Assembly (NCBI GenBank): GCA_030248225.1
Contig: JASANE010005129.1
Coordinates: 1-64,000 of the forward strand
Source of the DNA: Trileptium ribeirensis
Taxonomy: Eukaryota > Nematoda > Enoplea > Enoplida > Thoracostomopsidae
DNA: 64,000 nucleotides
Direction: 5' to 3'
Shown: positions 56,001 through 64,000 of the stretch, piece by piece
How the letters are laid out: each line of letters opens with the position of its first letter
Position numbering within the stretch: the first letter of the stretch is position 1
Notes under the pieces: model-generated
Told to the model about the DNA's origin: nothing
The model's database searches: none
What the model saw: the letters and a program-made list of their open reading frames with translations, nothing else
Program-made: the position numbers and the translations under genes

Positions 56001-56853
56001 GCCCACCTGGACAATTTGGCACCCCTAGGGGGTTCTTAGTAAGGTTGGATCACCCCACTTGCCCTAAGATTAGTAGAAAACCCGAAATTTGAACTTTTAG
56101 CACCGCACCTTAAAATGGTGCCTTAGGAATTTTATATGCGGAAATTCTCACTATTTCAGTGCTCCAAGACCGAAAATTTGATTACCTAAAGAAGATCGAT
56201 TTGCATATAACAAATTTTTGTGGTTTGTTAAGCATATCAGGAGGGATCCGTTGTAGAACACCGAAAATCCCCACCCATTCTCCAATGGTTGGCGATAAGG
56301 TACGGACCCGTCCTGACACGCTGCTCTTTCTTTTCACATCCCCTGACCCTATACCTATGGATATACTTAACGCACAACAGATATTAGACAGTTAATAATC
56401 ATCACTCGGCGTGTGCACTGGGATCAAGCTCAGGGCGACCAGTTTTCTTGTACCACCAAAAATAAATTCCTGTGACTTCCGTTGGTCCCTGGCTCCTCCG
56501 AACGCACACCCGTTCTCTATAACAAACGTAATACGTTAAACAATCTATAACCGACAAAATATATCGAACAGTTGATTTTCACGAGGCTCGACCGGTCACC
56601 CCATACATGTTACCCTTTCTTTCACGTTTGGTTCAAAAATCACCCGGTGCACCTTCGGGGGATGAAGTGTGACCTTACAAGGACAACACAAGCGAGATAC
56701 AATATTATTTCACAATAACGTTAATATTTACACGATTATATCATTTTATGGAAGTCACACTCCACCGGTACCCGGTCGTCCATTCTCTCCATTCCCTACA
56801 AATTTTGGCGCGTTATAGGCGTTTTACCAGTTTCGTAAATTCGGGATGTTACA
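53044..56853 (-). mobile_element. 5' LTR of the giant element
   Basis: On the + strand starts TGTACTACGACC and ends GGGATGTTACA. Matches 32,985-36,740 in the same orientation with frequent substitutions and small indels. At about 3.8 kb it is several times longer than typical animal gypsy LTRs. Confidence 0.8.
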
Positions 56854-59429
56854 TGATACAATAAACGACTGATAATAATGCGATGCAACGGTTACAGGTT
56901 GCGGAATCAACGAAGCTACAGGCCACTGAAATATCTCCCGGCAAATAACACCTGACTACATGCAGACAGCGACTACGATCCCAGTACTACGCCACCAGAG
57001 CATCACTCAATTTTGTAATCTCCAATCTGGCGATATTTATCTCTGTTATGGGTTCAAAGATCTGCTGCAGCATGCTTCGAGATGCGCGAGACGCTACCAT
57101 CATTCGACAAAAGCAAGTTTCATTTAGGGACAACTCATGCACAAAATTCACGTTAATACCTTCAGGGTCCCTACATGAAACGGACAGAATCAGACAATGG
57201 AACACTAATGAAACATGTTACCTAAATGGCAAATCAGAACCCGATATAGCATATGTAACGTAAACAATTGAGTGCATGAACATATCGTGCAATAGATATG
57301 AGTCCGGAAATCATTCACGAGGGTTTAACCATTGATATTGAAATGTACGTAAGCTAAGGCGTTGTTTTGCTTCTCAGTTATAACACCCTAACATAGACGT
57401 ATTCACTTCGAGTGGGTGAGAATGGTAAATATGCCCCACAGATATTGCAGCTATATTAAACTATTATGCCGAAACGGAAAAAACACCGTTCCGGAAGGAC
57501 TAAGATTGTGAAAACTCCCAATTTTGCCAGCTCGGAACAACGCTAAAGTAACATCGCTCCAACCCCTGCAACCGGGGTTTTGCATCACAGTCTATACTAT
57601 ATACCATGTTCGTTTGTAAAATTCAAATGGTTATTTCAGTAGGTGTACATCATGATTTTCGAGCTATCTTTTATAGCTTCCATGTCAAAGGCGTTGCTTT
57701 TATGCTCTATTACGATAAGTAGCTTCTGTTCACAACGTACCTGGTTCCTGCTGTTGTCTTAAATTTGATGAAGCATTGCGCAGCTCCAGTTACAGATATT
57801 TGATTAAGCCCTGCTCTAAACGTCCTATGATACCTCTGGACCGTGTTACCCTTGGATAAAGTTGCCCCTTTTTGGAATAATGACCTTGATGTTAATTGGT
57901 TCATGTGTTTTATGTTTCAAGAGTAGTAAGCCACGGTTATATATACTTAGCTAGGTCGAAAGATTTCCTTTTAAAAACTATTATGTCTAAAGTGTTATTG
58001 TTGTTGGCGTTATATTTTAGGGCTGTCGGCGGTTAGGTAGGCTACAAGAAGGATTCCTGGTTCAAACCTATCTCAAATTCCTAAAAATTCCCCAAAACCC
58101 CAAAATTGTAAGTTTTCATTAAATTAATATCTATAACACCCCATCCCATCAACATTATTAAATCCTAAAATTTTATTACTTTTCTTGTTTGGTTGCAATT
58201 AACTTGCATATTTTGCAGCCGTTTGTTTTAATAGCTAACATGTAGTTAGCTTTCTTCCGTTTTTAGTTTTCAGTCTCGCTTTGCACCAGGATTGTTCGGT
58301 TGTGTATATATACCACTGCTGTGTACAATTTTGGGCGTAAAAGAATCACGCTAGAGTTAGAGACATAAATTCTTGATTATTGATTTGCGTAAAGAAGTAC
58401 GCGTTATGCTACCTTGTTTTTATTAATAGCTCAGTTGCCTACTTAGCTAATACAGTTGGTAGTAACTTGGTTTTGTGAAGGCGTTCATGCTATATGAGCT
58501 TAGACGTGCCTAATTATGGTTTGATTCAGGGTTTCTAAAGTCTATACTTGCCTTGTTGGTATTATTATCGAAAAGCGTCAAAAATTACGCGTGAATTCAC
58601 AGTGTTTAAAGATTTTAATAGGGAATCCTGTGTTTTATGGATTTTTGCTTCGGTGTTAAGGATTAACCTATTATTGGCTCAGCAACTTCACATCTAGGTA
58701 TTCTAACGTTACTTAACAGTAATTTTAGTAATAATATCTTTTCTAAGAACAACCTTAGGATTAAATAATTACTAGTACTGTTGATAGTGTATTAGCTTTT
58801 AATTGTTAATAATATTTCATAAAATCGGCCCTGAACCGTTGAGTAAGATTCACCAGGGCGGGCAGACTAGGGGTTCAGAGGGTTGTAGCACTTGTTGAGT
58901 GCGGCAGCCGTCCGGGGCGGCACAACAAGGGGGTGTTATTTTTGAGAAGATCGGGCGAGTAAGGGCGCGGTATAGGTTACCCCATCGAGTCACTTCATCC
59001 TCAATTACCAACTCTATCAGCCGTCCGCTGGCCTGTCCGCAGCTCTCCAAAAAGCGAGGGGGAACTTCGGGGCGGGGGCCCCATGTTCATTCTCGGGGGG
59101 GGGATAAATTTTCCTTAAAAATACTAAACATTTTCATATTTTCATGCAGTTTTACTACCGTAAATGTGTTTTCAAGCTAAAAAACGATATCTTAGCATTA
59201 TAAATAGTAATTATTTAATGTTTACAAACAACTACAAACAACAACAGAAATTTTCAGACATAAAAAATTTTTGGATTTAGTTGAACATGGGGGGGTGGGG
59301 AGATGGACATGATGGAAAATCTCACGAACATGGTGGATTTGGAAAGTGGAGAAAACACATTACGAACAATTCGGTATACGTAAAGAAAGAATCGACGCAA
59401 ATCAAATGGTATTGAACGCAAGCCGAAAT
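56854..59429. other. Gene-free AT-rich stretch
   Basis: No gene family recognised. A 72-codon minus frame (56,987-57,205) and a + frame at 58,899-59,180 look fortuitous. A GC-rich island lies at 58.84-59.10 kb. Confidence 0.4.
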
Positions 59430-59795
59430 CAATACGGTGCAAACCAAAGCGAAGTTGGTGCAAAGCAACAGCGATATAATACGAACTGAGAGCAATATGG
59501 TGCAAACCACAATCAATTTGGAGTGCGATTCAGTGCAAATCAAACGCGATCTAATGCAAACTGAAACCAAGGCATTGCAAATTACCATCAAATCGGTGCA
59601 AACTAAAGCTATTTCGGGGCAAATCAAAAACGATTCAACTCAAACAGAGATCAATGCAATACAAATCACGATCAATTCGATGTCAGCAAAGAACGATTCA
59701 GTGCGGACCAAATGCGATTCAATGCAAACCGCGATCAATTTGGTTCAAATAATGATCAATTCGATGCAAATAAAGAACTAATTGGCACGATTCAA
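59430..59795 (+). repeat. Degenerate tandem array coding QTK/NSMQ-type repeats
   Basis: Units of about 30-36 bases built on GATTC-x-(A/G)TGCAAA-(C/T)CAAA. The + frame 59,437-59,781 reads as Gln/Thr/Ile repeats (SVQTKA, SMQTAI, NSMQIK). It sits before a Gag-like region, so it may be an expanded Gag N-terminus or coiled-coil-like tail; the same words run on to about 59.9 kb in broken frames. Confidence 0.6.
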
Positions 59796-60186
59796 ATACA
59801 ATGCGGTGCAAATCAAAAAATTCTATGCAATATAAATACGATTCAGCGCAAATAAAGAACGAATTGATACAAGTCAATCGGTGAATTCAACGAATCAAAC
59901 ACAAGCATCGTACGCGACAACAAATTTCAGTGCAATTCAACGGGCGAATACGTGCAACCATGTGCAAATTCCATATGTAACAACGAATCGTTTCAGTGAA
60001 CGAGCACATGGAGTCAATACCAAAGAATAGCAACCGGTACAATACAAAGTGGTACACATGGATATTATGGCACTGGACCAACACCATTCAGCGTAAGCTA
60101 TTCTGCAATCAATCTCGGTGTACCATTAGCAACAGTAACACCGTATGTGTGCCAAATTCATCAAACACAGCTAGCGATGGCTACAA

Positions 60187-62220
60187 CGATGCAAACCAAC
60201 AATGAAGGGTCACAAAGTAATGATATAATGACGATGAACCAACGGCTGATTGAAGCGTTAATTAGATTGGCGACAAAAGAAATGCCGTAAGCAGCGAACA
60301 TAATGCAACAAACAATCATGGTCAAGATGGAGAACGAAGTTCGAAGTCTACAATCTTATAAGGGCGAGACGAGTTTCGATAAATTCCGTAAGGAACTCGA
60401 AAAGTTGGCCCAAGATGGCGTCGATAACCAACAGAAAACTCCTTATCCTGAAAGCCAAAATGCGCGGAAAGGCGGAGAAATACCTGGAAGTATTGACACT
60501 CGAGAAAGCTAAAGAACTATGCCACTATAATAACTTGGTAAAGAAATTTGAAAGAAAGATTCGACCTGCCAAAGACACTAACGAATCATATGAACAAGTT
60601 ACAAACTGGGTGGCCGCAGCCTCGAAAAACCTCGAAACGGCCAAAAACCCCGAATGTCATAACAAAACCCCGAAAAAATTTCTAATCATTTTTTAAATTT
60701 TTACTGCATCGTGCACCATGTTTTCGACTTCCAGTGCCGAATAAAAAATAAAAGTATTACTGTTACAATTGATTTTTCGCATGTAATAACTCGACAAATT
60801 GCATGTTTTTGGAAGCAAAACCTCATTTAACCTCTGCTTACCACGCTATTTTGTCGCAGCACGCGGCCTTCGCTAAAGGGGTTACACTGGTCCAAAGAAA
60901 CTATTGTTTGGAAAGAGGTGGGGGTTGCACCTGTCTCTAAGAAACCATTGTGTGCAAACCACTGCAGCCACTGTACCAAAGAAATTAAAATTGCGAACAG
61001 TGGAACGGCCACGACCCGGCGTTGAATTGGACCTGACTACCTTGGCTCCGCAGTCAAAACTGCTCAGGACTATCTAGTTCTGCCGAGTGGACTCTTCGTT
61101 TTTTCATTGGAATATTTTGTAAAATTAGTGTTTCGAACCATCAATCTACTAGTCCAGGTGTAACATGTTATTTTCGTGTTGGTCTCAATTATTTAATTGC
61201 AACGGTGCTAATAAGTTGTAATAGGTGTATTTTGATATTTGTTAGCTCTGTTTACGCTGAACGCAAAATTCGGATTTTTGTTGAAAAAACCCCGAACGTT
61301 GAACCGCGGTCTCAGCGGCCAACCTGTGCAATGCCTACGACAAACAAGAACGGTCAAAGATTTCGTGGACGAGCTATGAGTATACTCAGCACGAAAACTA
61401 ACCACGAAAGGTATACCCGAATCAATTGTTGAAGAGGTCCCTAAGTCTACGTTGATCACAAGATTAAAGAACGACATCCGAAACCGATTATGCGTTACTA
61501 AAGAAGAGACTTTCGCAACATTAACGGATAAAGCCGAAGCGGTAGAAAACCTGGGTCAACAAATGGATCAAGGACTGCAAAGTATAAGCGCTCAACGACC
61601 AAAATACAGAGAGATTACAGCTAGTCGACCGAGTCAAACGAGCCAAACGACACCGAATGCTAGCCAACAAATATGGCCACCGAGAGTACAAAGACCAAAA
61701 TGCAATGGCGTCCGCAACGGTGGAACAATCGACCGGTACAAGTATATACGTCAACCACAAAAACAAGTCGCGCAACCATGGACGACGGCGATACCGGTGA
61801 TGCCAACGTAGACTGGCATGAATTATGAGCAACCGATGCAACCGTACTATGGACAAATGCAAATGCATCAACCGACACCACAAACGATGTACCCGGTGCA
61901 AGTACCGCAACAAGTGACGCAACCGCAAACGAATTTTCAAAAAGAGCAAAGAATGTCAATATCGATGACAAACCAAAAACAGCTATATCGGCAAACATTA
62001 ACGAACCAAACGCCACCACAATGCAACAATTGTGGAAGGCTAGACCATAGAACGGAATAATGCTTTCCTAGGAGCGCAGTACAAAACTCAAGAGGGGATC
62101 AGCAACAAAACCACAATGGAGAATCAGCAACAAAACCACAATCGATACAGAGTGGTACCAAAGCGATCGTGTCCGCATAACGAAAGCATGAACAATGAAC
62201 CGGCGAGATCGAGTGGAGTA
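60187..62220 (+). pseudogene. Decayed gypsy-type Gag with internal insertion
   Basis: Pieces in shifting frames: 60,303-60,420 (YKGETSFDKFRKELEKLA), 60,415-60,640 (LLILKAKMRGKAEKYLEVL, FERKIRP), then about 640 bases of unrelated DNA, then 61,405-61,811 (ESIVEEVPKSTLITRLKND, TDKAEAVENL) and 61,818-62,060, a Gln/Pro/Tyr-rich stretch ending in a CCHC knuckle CNNCGRLDHRTE, TAA, C. The TAA sits at the residue before the last Cys. The pattern (Gag core, basic linker, Q-rich, knuckle) is Ty3/gypsy Gag on the + strand. Confidence 0.65.
60643..61300. mobile_element. Insertion inside the decayed Gag
   Basis: The Gag reading is lost at about 60,640 and resumes near 61,400. The interruption is bracketed by direct AAAAACCCCGAA(T/C)GT words at 60,643 and about 61,285. 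It has no coding potential that I recognise. It may be a small non-autonomous element. Confidence 0.4.
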
Positions 62221-62286
62221 CAGCAAAGAAAGAACATTCAAAAAGAACCAAAAAACACCGAAGATATATAGGCGGAAGAAAAAGAA

Positions 62287-62523
62287 AACAATTCGTAGCA
62301 GTGAACGAAATAGATAGATCAGAAGAACACGAACCGCGTAGCGGTCCGACGGTGCTGTCAAGATGCCACATTGATGCGTACCTAGAAGGAACTCCGAGGC
62401 CTAGTCGGTACTGGGTCCCAAATAACAATCATTAGCGACGAACAATACGAAAAACACTTCCGTCACTTGCCGCTCAAAGAAACGTCATTATGCCCGGTAG
62501 TGTTCAACAGAAATGAACAGAAA
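62287..62523 (+). pseudogene. Aspartic protease remnant
   Basis: After the Gag knuckle, one frame has SRCHIDAYLEGT and the next LVGTGSQITIISDEQY, the counterpart of L-(V/I)-D-T-G-(S/A)-x-x-(T/S)-(I/V)-(I/V)-S with catalytic Asp changed to Gly. It stops at TAG about 62,530. The rest of pol is missing because a non-LTR element fragment follows. Confidence 0.6.
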
Positions 62524-62533
62524 CACCGATAGG

Positions 62534-63810
62534 CTACTTCTTCGTACCGGTGCATTTAGAACAGAAAATGCGAAAGATGCTATTCATCGTGATCCCAAAT
62601 TTTTCATAGAGTGCAATATATTGACATGATTTCCTAGCAGCATTCAAATTGGTAATTGACTTTCGGCAATTAGGAATAACTATGAATGAGAAATTGTTAC
62701 CCCATAATTTAAAGATCTTTTCTAAATACATAGGTGTTGCTTGACCTCCTGATTTTAGGACAGTTGGACCAATACCATCAGTACCTGTAGACATAAAGCC
62801 TACATGCCGTTCTAGATTCCATTATGTTGTTTCGACATTCACCACTTTATCAATAAGATCAACCATCTTAGGTATCTTTATTGACCTCCCTAAAATGGAG
62901 TTGTTCTATTCCATCCTCAGAGGGGACGGAGCGCGCAATATGTATGCCCAGGAGTAGCTTTAAAACAATATTATCACATTCTGTATAGGAACAATTAGGG
63001 TATCGAAGCTGGCTAAAATCAACTGATTAATTCTGCCAAATATTTTATGAAGTATATTAAACACCGGAGTCTTACGCACTGATTTTCAAAAAGACCACCA
63101 TAAGCGTCTTTTCCTCCCTTCACAAGCCTTAGATTTTTTTCGTCGAGGAATAATACCTGTTCCATGATCTATCATCTCCATAGGTCATGACCATTCTCTA
63201 TATTTTCTAAACGTTTCTCCCAAGTCTCGCCAGCTCATCATTCCACCAACAGTTTTTATATTTACGCGTGTCGATATATGGACAACAATTTTGTCCCGCC
63301 GTAACAAGGGCACTCGTTATTATCTCAACCGCTGACTGTAGCTGTTAGCAGTTATCAAAGTGAATGTGCATGTGATTAAGTTCTTCTAGATTTCCTTGTA
63401 TTATGCCACAATATTTTTCCTGTCTATACGTTACTCAACTTTTTTTAGAAATATCGTCAATACTAAAACGTTCATACTAAATTTAACGAGTATAGGTGTG
63501 ATTCCGAATATTTCTCTATTACATGCCAGTTTTTAACACATTTTTCTAGACAACTGCTAACTACTGTGACATCAATTACCTCTGACCTTTTTTAATAACG
63601 AATGTGGGTGTCCAACCTTTATTCAACACACATATATCAGAACCAATAAGATTTCTGCCAAGTTAATACTTCTTCTATAACCATTTGTGCTATCCCGCAA
63701 GGTGTGATTCGCATTGGCATTAATTATGACCTGACGTTTTCTATTGGTTGAACAATCAACCATTCTAGTTAGGTCATTTCATGGCAACTTTTCGGTCGCG
63801 TCAGGGCATA
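62534..63810 (-). pseudogene. Decayed non-LTR retrotransposon (endonuclease and RT start)
   Basis: Minus strand. 63,735-63,658 encodes INANANHTLRDSTN, like the N-A-x-x-x-x-W/x-x-x-x-(T/S)-N block of APE-type endonucleases. About 63,590-63,550 gives VIDVTVVSS and then NWHV, matching the I-D-(V/L)-T-x-x-S and W-x-V elements. 63,265-63,223 encodes CWWNDELARLGRNV, typical of the linker after the endonuclease in R1/LOA/Jockey-type elements. 62,794-62,534 has GTDGIGPTVLKSGG and PLEKIF-like text from the RT N-terminus. Many stops and shifts; it continues past no recognisable RT active site. Confidence 0.65.
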
Positions 63811-64000
63811 TGTAAAAATACCATTAACGAGTCGCGATGATTGCCATCCCCCAAATTCTAACAACCGTACAGTCCCAGTTTGTCAGAGATAGTTGAATAG
63901 TTGCAGTAGTCATACTGAGACACAAATACAATTCTTATTCTTTTTGCAAAAACCGATCATAAAATAACCTACCGATGCAGCGTATTGGCACCGTTTCCAC

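Larger units (their letters stand above)
32985..56853 (-). mobile_element. Giant Env-bearing Ty3/gypsy-type LTR retroelement, about 23.9 kb
   Basis: Two direct repeats of about 3.8 kb flank 16.3 kb containing, on the minus strand, Gag, an Env-like gene, protease, RT-RNase H, integrase and two NADAR-SGNH cassettes. The LTRs differ at roughly one site in ten plus indels, and nearly every ORF has breaks, so the insertion is old. All genes share one strand, supporting a single element rather than random nesting. A clear 4-6 bp target duplication is not seen (flanks ...CTATGA and TGATACA share only TGA). Length, gene order and accessory cassette are unusual for the group. Confidence 0.75.

Noticed and set aside
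32980..56858. TGA as target site duplication of the giant element
   Set aside because: Only three bases, shorter than the 4-6 usual for gypsy elements; flanks beyond it differ.

Overview
The window looks like repeat-dense, gene-poor DNA from an invertebrate animal. CpG is not visibly depleted, no bacterial operon is present, and nearly everything recognisable comes from eukaryotic mobile elements: Polinton/Maverick-type virus-like genes, Ty3/gypsy LTR elements, a non-LTR element and MITEs. I found no convincing host gene. The phylum cannot be fixed from the sequence.

Region 1 (1-5.4 kb, + strand) is the right part of a decayed Polinton/adintovirus-like element that continues beyond the left edge. 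In order it holds the tail of an unknown gene, two small overlapping capsid-associated ORFs, a NADAR-domain protein, a TATA-binding-protein (TBP) homologue, a penton-like protein, a basic core protein, a double-jelly-roll major capsid protein of the F54H12.2 type, a membrane glycoprotein and two unrecognised ORFs. Most carry frameshifts or stops; NADAR is intact. A repeated 11-base motif, ATGCTTAAAAA, lies just upstream of four gene groups, while NADAR/TBP sits behind an ordinary TATA box. The element therefore seems to encode its own TBP and a private promoter class.

Region 2 (5.7-33 kb) is mostly non-coding repeat debris: a palindromic AT array, an inverted pair of related blocks (5.8-7.75 and 15.1-16.2 kb), a 278-bp LTR with PBS and gag fragment (9.2-9.98 kb), three copies of a TTAA-ended MITE with a tRNA-like core (10.2, 18.5, 32.3 kb), two TIR MITEs (21.95, 24.24 kb), several tandem duplications, and an inverted pair around a solo LTR fragment (30-32 kb).

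Region 3 (32,985-56,853, minus strand) is a roughly 23.9-kb LTR retroelement with LTRs of about 3.8 kb. Its reading order is leader, Gag with zinc knuckle, a repeat-rich ORF region, an acidic ORF, an Env/F-like fusion glycoprotein, protease, RT-RNase H, integrase, then two tandem diverged copies of a NADAR plus SGNH-like cassette, then the 3' LTR. Env-like before pol and the duplicated NADAR-SGNH cassette are both unusual.

Region 4 (56.9-64 kb) has unrecognised AT-rich DNA, a decayed + strand gypsy-type Gag-protease with a repetitive N-terminal array and an internal insertion, and at the right edge a decayed minus-strand non-LTR retrotransposon (endonuclease and RT). NADAR domains thus occur in two unrelated mobile elements within 40 kb, which is the most striking shared theme of the window.
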